IMG/VR virus record: IMGVR_UViG_3300023109_003596
Span: 1-33,126 of that record
Length of the DNA stretch: 33,126 bases
From: a virus
Direction: 5' to 3' (one strand)
The stretch's first letter is position 1. Each line of letters starts with the position of its first letter. The position numbers and the translations under genes are program-made. Positions 22,848 to 32,509 of this stretch are shown in pieces. The notes under the pieces are model-generated. The model did not search any database. It was not told the origin of the DNA and saw nothing but the letters and a program-made list of their open reading frames with translations.

Positions 22848-24170
22848 TTATTCTATCACTCCTAGTTGACCTATTAATGTCCCAGCTGGAAGGTTTTCCT
22901 TGATATCTGAATTAGATAATGTTATATCCGTAAAAGGCACATACCTTGCGGCATCTAACTCCACAAAACCAGGTGAAAAACAAAATCCTTCATTCACAAA
23001 ATCTCCCTGCTCAGATAAAAATATATTATTATCCCTCAAAGTATTGTCCCTTTTCTCTGTATTAAAAAATATAGACATATTGCTTACAAGCGTTGAGGTG
23101 CTATCAGTTGTAACATCTATATGCATGCCTGTATATTCAATACCATCAAAATATATTCTTTCGTTTTGCTTGAAATATGTTCCAGTTACCTTGGCATTAT
23201 TGAAGTCTACAATCTCAATAGCGTAATTATCCAACATTTCTTCTAGGCTCGAAGAGTCAAATATAGCTTTATTAAATGTCGCCATAGCCGCCTTAAATGA
23301 CACCTCGTCCTTACAGTACTTTTGGGTTACCTGTTGAGACAAACCCTGTAATGCAAAAAACTTATCATAATCACTATCAGTAATATCAGAAAATATACCA
23401 GATGTTAATAAACAATTTTCGAATTCTAAATCTCCCAAAGGATTTCGATCCTCGCAAGAATAATAACCTTCATAGTTTTGGTAATTAAGCAGTGGTTCTC
23501 TATCAAGCTTGTCGCAAACTAATTCCCCACTAACAACGAAATTCGTATCACAATTATTTGTTTCACAATTAACGATAGGAAACCCTGGGAAAATACTAAA
23601 CTTTGCATGCCATGCGTCTCCAGTCCTATTCTCCCAAGACCCCTCCTTCCCATCTTCTATTTCGTTTCTTGACGGATGAAAGAATGTCGGTATTCTCAAT
23701 CTCGTATAAGGAGCTATAGTGGCTGGCAAATAGTCTTCATCCACATTTCCTGTATTATATTCCTCTAACCCCTTGTATGTTTGTTCGAAGATAGTAAACC
23801 TAACTGGGTCAGAATTAGTAAAGCCAGTTATAGTAATTGGCATATCGCAAACATTTACTATCTCCAAAGACTTACCTTCAGCCGTTAAACCTACTGGTTC
23901 ATTACAGGGATATGTTATTTCTGAAGTTTCACAGTCGTCTAAATAAATAACTTGAGGCTGACCAGGAGCAACGCCAGAAACACCATCGGTTAAAATAAGT
24001 TTATTATTGTATGTTGCTTGCCTTAGTATCCAATCTTCATATGTGGGTGAAGATGGGTCAGTATCTTGTACATAATACAACCCCGTTTCCTGAAGCAGTC
24101 CACCGCAATTCGCATACTCAGTAATACCAGTATAAGCGAAGTCTACGTTCTTGTCATTCAAAAAACTCAT
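22848..24170 (-). CDS. Tail-region protein ending in the N-terminal half of a cadherin repeat
   Basis: A 440-aa protein of the tail operon with no family I can name for residues 1-410. That part is acidic and beta-like, with several cysteines (CGGLL, DDCETSE, CETNNCDTN, YYSCEDRNPL) suggesting disulfides or metal sites. The last ~28 residues, DITLSNSDIKENLPAGTLIG then QLGVIE, are the opening strands of a cadherin repeat ('l.l....I.EnlpaGt.ig.l...D'), cut off by a stop exactly where the next gene continues the repeat. It overlaps the VWA gene by ATGA. It is either truncated by a one-base error or a true partner protein. Virion location is inferred from the operon. Confidence 0.68.
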   Translation of the reverse strand: MSFLNDKNVDFAYTGITEYANCGGLLQETGLYYVQDTDPSSPTYEDWILRQATYNNKLILTDGVSGVAPGQPQVIYLDDCETSEITYPCNEPVGLTAEGKSLEIVNVCDMPITITGFTNSDPVRFTIFEQTYKGLEEYNTGNVDEDYLPATIAPYTRLRIPTFFHPSRNEIEDGKEGSWENRTGDAWHAKFSIFPGFPIVNCETNNCDTNFVVSGELVCDKLDREPLLNYQNYEGYYSCEDRNPLGDLEFENCLLTSGIFSDITDSDYDKFFALQGLSQQVTQKYCKDEVSFKAAMATFNKAIFDSSSLEEMLDNYAIEIVDFNNAKVTGTYFKQNERIYFDGIEYTGMHIDVTTDSTSTLVSNMSIFFNTEKRDNTLRDNNIFLSEQGDFVNEGFCFSPGFVELDAARYVPFTDITLSNSDIKENLPAGTLIGQLGVIE

Positions 24171-26962
24171 TGCTTCTTCATTGTTATGTTTTTAAAATTA
24201 GAAGACACCCACAGGGTTGAGCTTGCTGGGTCACTAACATCAGGCTCAACAGTATAGTCAGCTAGGTGAGCCCAAGTCTGATGTGGTATGAGCCATCTTC
24301 CATGGGTTCCACTAAATGCCCCCACGATATCATTCATCTTACCAGGGACATCCGTAAGTGTGGGGAAGTCAGCATTAGCTATATAAAATTGAAAACACGA
24401 ATATGTGGTATTCGGGCTAGTGATTTGGTTTTTTCCTAAAAGGTTTGCCACTTCAGGACTTAAGTCATACTTAACCAACTTAGGATTTTCCCCAACTTTA
24501 TCATTTATTTTTAAATGAGGTGGCGGAGGTTCGCCTGACTGATTTAAGGATAATAATTCTGGCCCCGATACTATGTACAGCTCTCCAGTTTGTGCATAAT
24601 AAGTGAACTCGGCTTGATGATAATATGTGGTACTGGGTGCGGATGTCAATGTCGATGGGGTTGATACATACGCATTTATATCTGCGAGGGATTCAGCATT
24701 TAAAGTTGCTACCACCACAGTTCCATCTTCGTTCGTTACGTCGGGTGAAGCTGCAACCGAAGACCAAAAGCCACTAAGATTAAACTCTCCTGATGGAATG
24801 TTATGCTCAAGGATAACTTCCCCAACCATTACATCTTCAGTTGAACCTATAACATTTCCATCTTTATCAACACCTGAGCTTGGGGTAGGATATCGAGGTA
24901 ATGTCAATTTAATTTCACTTCCTGCTGGCAAATAGCCAGCTTCAGGCTCAATAATCCACGTTCCATATATAGGTAATTCCAGTGGCTTTTCCTCCTCTGG
25001 CTCATCCTCAAATTCTCCTGGAGTATAAGGTAAATACATCCCTATGCCATCTGCAGACCTACCTGTGCTAGTAAATGGCATTTCACATGTTAAGTCAAAA
25101 TGCATATTAGCATAAGCCTGCATTTGATTCATTGTTTTATCTTTCCCATTAAAAACCATCTGAATTTTTTCGACGATAGCTTGATACCCTGGCTTGGTTG
25201 GCATGCTTTGATTCATCCTTACTCCAAAAAATAAATCTATTTCCTGCCCCCTCATTAATAAAGGCAAATGAGAATAATCACCCATATATCCATTTTCTTT
25301 AGATACGTTACCTATATTATAATCTATTATTTCTAACCCAGTTGTTTGTGACCTAAAAACCCTAACTGGCATACCTCTTGATGCTACCCCTTGGTTTTTT
25401 ACACCCTTACTTTTTAGCCAATTATTAGACCAACCTCCATCTACATTGTAAAGTACCCCACGTCTATATACTTCATACTGTGTATTAAATGAATGCCAAA
25501 GTATGTTGTAATTACTATTAATATCTTCTAGGTAATCTCTATTTAAAGGATCATTATAAAATTGGCCACCATTACCAGCTTCTAGATTTAGATTCAACGA
25601 ACCTATCCTATCTGAAGGATCATCAAACGGAGTGGCTTCAAAAACCATTTGGTGATCATCGGTAGACTTTATAAAACTACCATCTTCTATGCCCGCAGCC
25701 ATATAACCATAACTAGTATTACCATTTCCTGGCTTCAGGAACTGCATGTTATGTAAATTATTGCCCTTAATTATTCCTTGTTTTAAGGTTTCAGTCCTCC
25801 ATCTTGTAGCCCCTACATCTGGATCATTTCTACTTTCTTCTGGGGTTGGGTCTTCATCTAATTCAAAATTTATTATAGTGTTTAGCAAGTTAACCTCATG
25901 GGGTCCGCAATTATGAAGTGTTATCGAATACAAATTTTCAAAACCAGTATCATAACACAATCTATCAACCATGTTAACAACACCAAGGATTCTCCTAAAT
26001 TCTTTATCTGGGTTCTTCGCATCCGTTATCTCTATATATCCTACGGGTAATTCTGGCCTTGCTTCGTAATCAAAAGCATATTTTTTAGCATCAGGAGAAA
26101 TACCCTTACTTTTTGGGTCACCTACTCCAATAAAAAAAGAACAAGTTTTTACTGGGTACTTATACCAGTCTTGTTTATCTGCCCCAGAATATCTTGTTGG
26201 TAATTTTAAGTGGGCACCCTCCACAGGTTCCTGGTTTGATATAACAAAATCTCTTCTTAAATTTATATCTAAAGGTCTTCGGTATGAGTATATCCTATCA
26301 TCCCTAGTTAATCCAAGTATGCCGTCAGCATTTCTACCAAAATCACTATAACCATCACCTATGTAAAATAAAAATCTTTTCTTTACCTGCCTAGCCCTTG
26401 GAGAGAAGAATAATTCATAGAAAGCTTTTCTTGTCGCATTAATATAATCCTTACCGTCGCCTGGCGTTATTCCAGATTCAAGGTTCTTATATAAAGCATG
26501 CCTATCCATGTTTTGAGGGTAATCTAAAATAGAAGATATGACCTCGCAATCTTCCTTGCTGGATATTTTTATAACACCAATATTTACATGTTGGCCCTCT
26601 ATTCTAACACTGAATCTTTTAAGCTCTCGAGGAGACATCGCATTCAGACCATCTGCATCGAGTAGACCTCCTCCTGACGCAGCTCCCCATGGTGGTATAT
26701 CTTCGTTATAATCTATAGGTGGACAGTCTATTTTATCTCCATGACCAAAGGATTCTGTGCCAGGCATAACACTACAGTCGTGCAGTGTTGAAACTTTTTT
26801 TATAACGTCTGTTATAATCTCAAGTCTAGTAAAAATCTTTACACCACCGCCCTCCACAGGAATACGTATTTGGCTCGAAGACGAAGGTGATGAATCGACC
26901 AAAAATATCAAATCTATCTGATTATCATGTACCTTGTATAACCTATCGTATTGCTTTTCCAT
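24167..26962 (-). CDS. Tail-region protein with N-terminal VWA-like domain
   Basis: A 931-aa protein. Residues about 14-330 resemble a von Willebrand factor A domain: IDLIFLVDSSPSSSS supplies the metal-ion-dependent adhesion motif (D23-x-S25-x-S27), GITPGDGKDYINATRKAF supplies the threonine position (T166), and RFLFYIGDGYSDFG supplies the aspartate (D203). Two insertions enlarge the domain. The remaining ~600 residues are beta-rich and unrecognised, with a tail-protein look (GSEIKLTLPRYPTPSSG) and a PPPP linker. VWA domains in adhesins bind protein or glycan ligands through a divalent metal. It overlaps its neighbours as TAATG and ATGA. Binding is inferred from the motif; no enzymatic motif is visible. 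Confidence 0.72.
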   Translation of the reverse strand: MEKQYDRLYKVHDNQIDLIFLVDSSPSSSSQIRIPVEGGGVKIFTRLEIITDVIKKVSTLHDCSVMPGTESFGHGDKIDCPPIDYNEDIPPWGAASGGGLLDADGLNAMSPRELKRFSVRIEGQHVNIGVIKISSKEDCEVISSILDYPQNMDRHALYKNLESGITPGDGKDYINATRKAFYELFFSPRARQVKKRFLFYIGDGYSDFGRNADGILGLTRDDRIYSYRRPLDINLRRDFVISNQEPVEGAHLKLPTRYSGADKQDWYKYPVKTCSFFIGVGDPKSKGISPDAKKYAFDYEARPELPVGYIEITDAKNPDKEFRRILGVVNMVDRLCYDTGFENLYSITLHNCGPHEVNLLNTIINFELDEDPTPEESRNDPDVGATRWRTETLKQGIIKGNNLHNMQFLKPGNGNTSYGYMAAGIEDGSFIKSTDDHQMVFEATPFDDPSDRIGSLNLNLEAGNGGQFYNDPLNRDYLEDINSNYNILWHSFNTQYEVYRRGVLYNVDGGWSNNWLKSKGVKNQGVASRGMPVRVFRSQTTGLEIIDYNIGNVSKENGYMGDYSHLPLLMRGQEIDLFFGVRMNQSMPTKPGYQAIVEKIQMVFNGKDKTMNQMQAYANMHFDLTCEMPFTSTGRSADGIGMYLPYTPGEFEDEPEEEKPLELPIYGTWIIEPEAGYLPAGSEIKLTLPRYPTPSSGVDKDGNVIGSTEDVMVGEVILEHNIPSGEFNLSGFWSSVAASPDVTNEDGTVVVATLNAESLADINAYVSTPSTLTSAPSTTYYHQAEFTYYAQTGELYIVSGPELLSLNQSGEPPPPHLKINDKVGENPKLVKYDLSPEVANLLGKNQITSPNTTYSCFQFYIANADFPTLTDVPGKMNDIVGAFSGTHGRWLIPHQTWAHLADYTVEPDVSDPASSTLWVSSNFKNITMKKQ

Positions 26963-29900
26963 TATTCAGTATATTCTATTAATATAGACCCTATGTGCTG
27001 CCAAGAATACTGAGCCCATTTTATCCTAGTGTCATATATCCCGAAAGATTTTAGATAAGTTCCAGCTTTAGGTAAAAACCCTAATTTAGATCCATCATTA
27101 AGAGACGGCCTGAGCTTCCACAAGTCTGAAATAGTCATTTCTAACTGATCGTAATAACCTAAATCTCTCATGTTTCTTTTTACAACATTATTCCAAAGTT
27201 TATTCCTGTAATCATCCCTCTCTACCCAAAAGTTATTGTATATTATAAATGGCCCGATTTCATCCATTATCAAATCACCCTCAAAGTTTTCCCTGCTATA
27301 CATCCTAACTCTTACACCCTTAGGAGCACCGATTGCATCAAGCAGCCCCTTACTCACAGATACTGGGTCTTCTGGTTCCCTTCTGTCTATCAGAACATTT
27401 TTAAGAACAAATTCTGCAGCTGGGAATCTACCCACTGGCAAAGAGTTTGTGAATTTTGATGAGTCTGACTTAAAAGGTTGTGCGAGGCAGTGGTAATTAT
27501 TTAACAAACCTCCGTATTGCTCCCTAGTGATAACTTGCCCTGCGGTATAACTATGCTTGAAGTCCCACTGCTGGTCATGTATACCCACCCCAGAGAAAGT
27601 AACCTTCAATGGCTCAGACAGTGTTACAGGCTCCCAAGGAATAAATTTACTTTTATATAAATAATCTGGAGTTGTAAACGCAGCTTCCACTACAGAGGAC
27701 AACACACACATAGTATTCAATGTGATGGGCTCGTAAAGCTCTGCTCCAAAACAACCAGATTGAACTCTTTCCCCTCCAAAACCAAACACTTCCTTGAGAT
27801 TTTCATTAATACCACTAACAGACTCAAAGAAAGTGCAAGATATGGTGTTATTATTTTTATATAAAACAGTATGCTCCCAGCTAGGGCAATAAAAAGTCGA
27901 CGTATTTGGTGATGCTGGAGTTGTGTACGGGTTTAAATCTTTCGAGAAAGGCCTAGGCAACTGAAACCTAAACTTCCTGTAGCCTAAATGAGACTCTAGA
28001 AACTGAAGTATTTCCTTAGCTTCCCTGTCAGACCTCTGAGAAAACTCAATATTCACACTTACTAGGTTTTGATTTATACCTACTTTTGTATATCTTTTAT
28101 AAACCTGAGTAAACTCAGTCTCTTTATGTGTTGGGGTATTTTGAACACTAAAAGATATAGAAGGCAAAAAATCTAAAGATCTAACCTGCAAGTAAGGATA
28201 AGCTGCAAATTCATTAGCATCATCTATATATATATTTCTCCTCCCTTTTACAGCTGGAACAATAAAACTAAAGTTATCCTTAACCTTAAAGTTTTCCAAT
28301 GGGGTAATTTTTAATTTATTAGACTTTGGGGTAATTTTAGAATCTAAACTAATCCTTCTATAATCTCTTAGGAATAATTCCCTAGCCCTAAAAGTTCCAT
28401 CTTCGGATGTCGAGGCGGGTATTTCATCTATGTTTTCTGGAAAGAAAGTCTTACTAGTTAAACAGTCCTCAGGGCACCTTCCAAGTTTTATTATATTCCA
28501 GGGCATTTCATCAATAGTTAGATTTTCGTAGTCCACCACCAATTCTTCAGCAGGAAAAGAATCTGCAAAAATTCTATTTCTATTTGAGTCTGTTATCATT
28601 CCCTGTTCGGTTCTTTCGTTCGCCTCAAGATCCTCTACCATAGGCCACTCGATTAACTCAAAGGATACGTTTTCAGATTCTAGATCAAATTCTCCTTCGA
28701 ACAGATACTCCGTGGCACTTATTCTTTTTGTAACCTTTACTACTCCAACATTAAATACAGAATTCTCACTTGGTTCTGGAATATCAATATTTAAACACTG
28801 ACCTATATCTAGCACATAATCTTCCTTAAACTCAATCTTACCTGCCTCAAAATCTTCGCCTGGATCTTCTGGATACCTAGAAAGGGTTTTAATCATTTTT
28901 CTTATCTGAACATTCTCAGTTGTCCCCCTATCCCTGCCTTTATATTCCCCACCAGGCTCTTCCTCTATTTCTGCGGATATTTCAAACATCCTCAAACTCA
29001 ACTGCTTGCCTTTCTCAAATTGCATTGGTTCATCTATCGCTACGGGAACTAATGCATCAATTCTTTTATTAAATCCAAAATGACTGTCAGAACTATACAG
29101 TGTGCTAGATGTGTTACATATAAATGTAGCACTTACATCATTATCGTTTCTGTAATTTTTGTCTTGACCAAAACTTAGGCAGGTGAAATCCAAATCACTC
29201 TTATACGGGTAACCAAAATGAAATTTAAATTTCTGCACATCTGAAGATAGCAGCCTCTCTCCTTTGTAATCCAAGGAAAAGGCGGAATCATAAGGAAAAT
29301 GTTTCTCCTGTAAAAAATGCATTATAGCTTTTGCCTCTATATCAGTTCTATTTTCAAACCTCAGCGAGCACTGCATTGGCATAGAATTTATACTTTTATT
29401 ACCAACGTATTCGTATCCATCACCAAGCTTAAGAGCTTCATTTATGGTGCCAAAAGACACACTCGATCCGTAGCTTGGTCTCCAGAAAAAATCTTGAGAC
29501 CACAATTCATCAACATTTAAGTCTGGAAAAGAATTGTTTGGGTTTAGTTGAAAATTTGAAACATGATCTTTCTTGCAATAAAAAAACGGACTTAGATTGG
29601 AAACACTTGGATTCCTGAAATAAAAACCACCAGTAACTAACCCCCCAGTAATTGCATACATCCTTGCATACCTTGCATTTGCTGGTATAGTTCTTTGGTG
29701 AATGTCATGCTGCATGTAGAAGTATTGAGTCAAATCAAACTCACTAGACGCCATAAATCTAAAATGATCTCTGTAATTTATAGGCTGAATATATTCTGAA
29801 TTTTGATCGTAATATTTTATTCCAATACCAATTCCAATTGATGTCTCAGGGTCTATGTCGTATTGACCATCATGACCTTGAGTATATGAGATGTTTTCTT

Positions 29901-30258
29901 TTTCCGAAATTAAAGTATTAAATATATCAGTAGTAGCAGCATCTTCAGTATTTTTTCTAACCATACATTTAACTGTATAGCTGTATTTAGGATTAATTGC
30001 GAAGTCTACCCCCATTTGTTTCTGGAAGCCCTCTTCTTTATTATCCATATTGATACTAGCTTCGCCTTTGTAGTCTAATCCAAGTATGTAATCATTTTCT
30101 GCGTCTATGATATTAACAATTGGCTGAGTCTCATCCGCTAGACCTATACCATCTAATGCTGGGTTTTTAGGAAATGCAAGATTACCTATGCTTACTACCT
30201 CATGAGTAAGGTATTCTCTTCCATTGGGGTCCCATGGATTATTTACTGATATATCCAT
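26962..30258 (-). CDS. Distal tail protein with two gpM-like modules (1098 aa)
   Basis: Two regions share a pattern typical of lambda minor tail protein gpM. The first is about residues 286-395 (CSLRFENRTDIEAKAIMHFL, FKFHFGYPYKSDLDFTC, then VSATFIC). The second is about 728-815 (VNIEFSQRSDREAKEILQFL, FRFQLPRPFSKDLN, YCPSWEH, then ISCTFFES). It is far longer than lambda gpM (about 109 aa). Between the copies is a strand-rich section. Towards the C-terminus are HSYTAGQVITREQYGGLLNN then YHCLAQ (about 899-929), carbohydrate-module-like, and YSRENFEGDLIMDEIGPFI (987-1005), crystallin-like. Position just after the tail proteins following the tape measure agrees with gpM. It overlaps both neighbours as TAATG. 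Confidence 0.75.
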   Translation of the reverse strand: MDISVNNPWDPNGREYLTHEVVSIGNLAFPKNPALDGIGLADETQPIVNIIDAENDYILGLDYKGEASINMDNKEEGFQKQMGVDFAINPKYSYTVKCMVRKNTEDAATTDIFNTLISEKENISYTQGHDGQYDIDPETSIGIGIGIKYYDQNSEYIQPINYRDHFRFMASSEFDLTQYFYMQHDIHQRTIPANARYARMYAITGGLVTGGFYFRNPSVSNLSPFFYCKKDHVSNFQLNPNNSFPDLNVDELWSQDFFWRPSYGSSVSFGTINEALKLGDGYEYVGNKSINSMPMQCSLRFENRTDIEAKAIMHFLQEKHFPYDSAFSLDYKGERLLSSDVQKFKFHFGYPYKSDLDFTCLSFGQDKNYRNDNDVSATFICNTSSTLYSSDSHFGFNKRIDALVPVAIDEPMQFEKGKQLSLRMFEISAEIEEEPGGEYKGRDRGTTENVQIRKMIKTLSRYPEDPGEDFEAGKIEFKEDYVLDIGQCLNIDIPEPSENSVFNVGVVKVTKRISATEYLFEGEFDLESENVSFELIEWPMVEDLEANERTEQGMITDSNRNRIFADSFPAEELVVDYENLTIDEMPWNIIKLGRCPEDCLTSKTFFPENIDEIPASTSEDGTFRARELFLRDYRRISLDSKITPKSNKLKITPLENFKVKDNFSFIVPAVKGRRNIYIDDANEFAAYPYLQVRSLDFLPSISFSVQNTPTHKETEFTQVYKRYTKVGINQNLVSVNIEFSQRSDREAKEILQFLESHLGYRKFRFQLPRPFSKDLNPYTTPASPNTSTFYCPSWEHTVLYKNNNTISCTFFESVSGINENLKEVFGFGGERVQSGCFGAELYEPITLNTMCVLSSVVEAAFTTPDYLYKSKFIPWEPVTLSEPLKVTFSGVGIHDQQWDFKHSYTAGQVITREQYGGLLNNYHCLAQPFKSDSSKFTNSLPVGRFPAAEFVLKNVLIDRREPEDPVSVSKGLLDAIGAPKGVRVRMYSRENFEGDLIMDEIGPFIIYNNFWVERDDYRNKLWNNVVKRNMRDLGYYDQLEMTISDLWKLRPSLNDGSKLGFLPKAGTYLKSFGIYDTRIKWAQYSWQHIGSILIEYTE

Positions 30259-31460
30259 TATCTATAAGATTGTTTTATACTCGCCCTTCCCTGCAAGTAT
30301 CCACCGTCACCAACACTTATGGTGTCTTGCTCTACAACTCCATAACTTTGCAATTGTTCGGGTATGGGTTCTGGATAAACAAGATTACCTATTAATCTAA
30401 ATTCTCCAAGTTCACCTTTATTGTTATCAGTAAAACCTGTCTCAAATCCAATATCAGAAAGCCTAACAGTTAAGTCAGCTCTTTGCCCAGTTATCTTTAA
30501 GTATGGATCTAATTTTTCACCCATTATATCTGCTGTGATATCTATGGAAGTTTTATTAACTCTTACTGGTATTTCCCCATCATCCCCAATGTTTCCACTT
30601 TGAGGTATATGATATGTTGGGTCTCTATCAACAGATATAGTATATGTAAAATCCAAAGGATACTCCATACCTATATTTTCTATACCTTCGAGTTTAGTTC
30701 CTATTGAGTGAGGTACAGTCAACTGCTCTTTTCTATAGCAGTAGTAATCATTATCTATAATTGATTGAGCCTGCCCTGACACATACTCCAATGTGCCATA
30801 TATATCTAAAGTTATTTGTGTCTCTATAGGTTGGTAGGCTCTAGCATTAAATGACATTTCAGTTATATATGCATCATTAAAAGCATAATCACCAAGTACA
30901 CCAGTTATTTTTCCTTCATGTACTTGGGGGTAGATCTCCTTATCAAGTAAACCAGTGATATCAAAAAAGCTATGTATATTTCCAGTATTCATATAATAAC
31001 TAAGATTTAATCTACCACGGACACCCTGTTCAGCTGCATAATGCCTAACAACATCAACTTCGCCAAACTCTATATCATTATAATAATTTAACAATGTATC
31101 TCCCGTTGATTGAACTTTTATATAATAATCCCCAGGAAACATGTCCTCAGCAACAACCAAGCTTTGTTTAGACGGGTAAGAAATTTTCATGCCTTTTCTA
31201 ATTATCTCAATAGACTCAGGCACTCTAATACCAGGCCCCTCTTTAGGACCGAGTAAAAATTCTCTTTCCTCTATACCCTCGAACCTTATGTCTCCCGTCT
31301 GAAGGGCGAAAGATATCCTATAGTCATCATCAAACTTTTTAGACTGAATACTTTGGGAAACTCCTATACTAGCGTTAGACGCAAATATAAATGTAGGCTC
31401 CCCACCCTCGTCTGCTAAAACAAGGGGCACATCTTCATATGCTAAAAAAGGTTTACTCAT
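30258..31460 (-). CDS. Tail structural protein, paralogue of the adjacent 350-aa protein
   Basis: A 400-aa beta-rich protein. It shares the layout of the neighbouring upstream gene: an opening strand pair with an S/G-rich 'IGVSQSIQSKKF' segment, a middle block ending AYITEMSFNARAYQPIETQI then LDIYG, and a later block with FTYTISVDRDPTYHIP leading to strands with VRVNKTSIDITADI. The equivalent text upstream is YVTSHSVSCAVNQIPQTSTS, then VTVFG, and FQHTVNVNLTPIYVVGKSAP. This suggests duplication of a tail-tube-like or distal-tail fold. It follows the tape-measure end and overlaps it via the 350-aa gene (ATGA), so it probably belongs to the tail tube end or tip. No named family. Confidence 0.65.
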   Translation of the reverse strand: MSKPFLAYEDVPLVLADEGGEPTFIFASNASIGVSQSIQSKKFDDDYRISFALQTGDIRFEGIEEREFLLGPKEGPGIRVPESIEIIRKGMKISYPSKQSLVVAEDMFPGDYYIKVQSTGDTLLNYYNDIEFGEVDVVRHYAAEQGVRGRLNLSYYMNTGNIHSFFDITGLLDKEIYPQVHEGKITGVLGDYAFNDAYITEMSFNARAYQPIETQITLDIYGTLEYVSGQAQSIIDNDYYCYRKEQLTVPHSIGTKLEGIENIGMEYPLDFTYTISVDRDPTYHIPQSGNIGDDGEIPVRVNKTSIDITADIMGEKLDPYLKITGQRADLTVRLSDIGFETGFTDNNKGELGEFRLIGNLVYPEPIPEQLQSYGVVEQDTISVGDGGYLQGRASIKQSYR

Positions 31461-32509
31461 CTCTTATTATAATAAGAATTATAGGTTAAATTTACAGTTA
31501 ATCTTCCTTGAGCTGACGCACTAACTTGCTCAGCCACCATTCTAGCCTCCCTAACTATATAATCCTGAACTTTATTACCCAAGCAATCGTCAACTTTAAT
31601 TGATATATCTTCCACTTTAGGCTTAATTAAATATTCCTTCATCCTGTGGTATTCGTACTCATCTACCTCAAGGGTAAAGTTAGTGGTTGTAACTATAGGC
31701 CAAACCACATCTACTTGTACGGGAGCACTTTTACCCACAACATAAATTGGGGTCAGATTAACATTAACTGTGTGTTGAAATGAAACCACCCTATCAGTTT
31801 TTGAACCAGCACACTCAATTCTTATGGAGCCTGGATCGGGCACTCTAATTTCTGGAAACGGATTATCCCCAGAAGCATTATATGGTTGCTCTGGACCAGT
31901 TCCCTCAATACCTATCCCAAAACTATTTTCTTGATCTATATAATCATATGGATCTTTAGAACTTTCTGTCGCAAAGTAATCTGGGGATCCACCCATATCG
32001 CCAAACACGGTTACACTCGTTGATGTTTGTGGTATTTGATTGACGGCACACGAAACACTGTGAGATGTCACATACCCATGATAAAAGCCAAAATATTCCC
32101 TACCGTGATGAATACTTCCAGTAAAAGGATTATCCCCAGTATAATCCAACATGAAGTCATCTCCAACTAAAACCGAATTTATATTAAATTGCCCTTGCAT
32201 TGGGGCATTAACAATCGCCAGGCTTTTAGGCAAGTCGCCTTGAGTTGACATACAACTTTCATTAGTGGTTATCTTAAAACCATCTTCAGATAAAATAAAA
32301 TCCTGTTTTTTGAAATACCCGCCTTGAGAAGAAGTCTCCCCCTCCATTTGGCCAACCAATTCATTGTAGTTATGATTAACATGTCCCCAACCAATAACAT
32401 TAATAGGTTTTTCGGATATCGAATAAGATCCGTCTACGCTTTGTATACCTGATAGCTGAGTTCCGTCAACAAAAAACTTTTGTTCATGACCTAGGATAGT
32501 TTGCTTCAT
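31457..32509 (-). CDS. Tail structural protein directly after the tape measure
   Basis: A 350-aa protein with no enzymatic motif. It opens GHEQKFFVDGTQLSGIQSVD, then SYSISEKPINVIGWG, as tail-tube-like proteins often open with a 'dg..l.gvqsv' strand. It shows three strand blocks that match the 400-aa neighbour in order. The C-terminus, LTVNLTYNSYYNKR, is short. Position right after the tape-measure gene and before gpM-like modules suggests a distal tail or tail-completion role, analogous in place but not visibly in sequence to lambda gene M's surroundings. The start overlaps the tape-measure stop as TAATG and its stop overlaps the next gene as ATGA. Confidence 0.65.
   Translation of the reverse strand: MKQTILGHEQKFFVDGTQLSGIQSVDGSYSISEKPINVIGWGHVNHNYNELVGQMEGETSSQGGYFKKQDFILSEDGFKITTNESCMSTQGDLPKSLAIVNAPMQGQFNINSVLVGDDFMLDYTGDNPFTGSIHHGREYFGFYHGYVTSHSVSCAVNQIPQTSTSVTVFGDMGGSPDYFATESSKDPYDYIDQENSFGIGIEGTGPEQPYNASGDNPFPEIRVPDPGSIRIECAGSKTDRVVSFQHTVNVNLTPIYVVGKSAPVQVDVVWPIVTTTNFTLEVDEYEYHRMKEYLIKPKVEDISIKVDDCLGNKVQDYIVREARMVAEQVSASAQGRLTVNLTYNSYYNKR

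Noticed and set aside
22840-22856. Programmed frameshift joining the cadherin halves
   Set aside because: The second frame is open for only two codons before its ATG and GTG-ATA-GAA-TAA offers no slippery site; a sequence error or true split is more likely.
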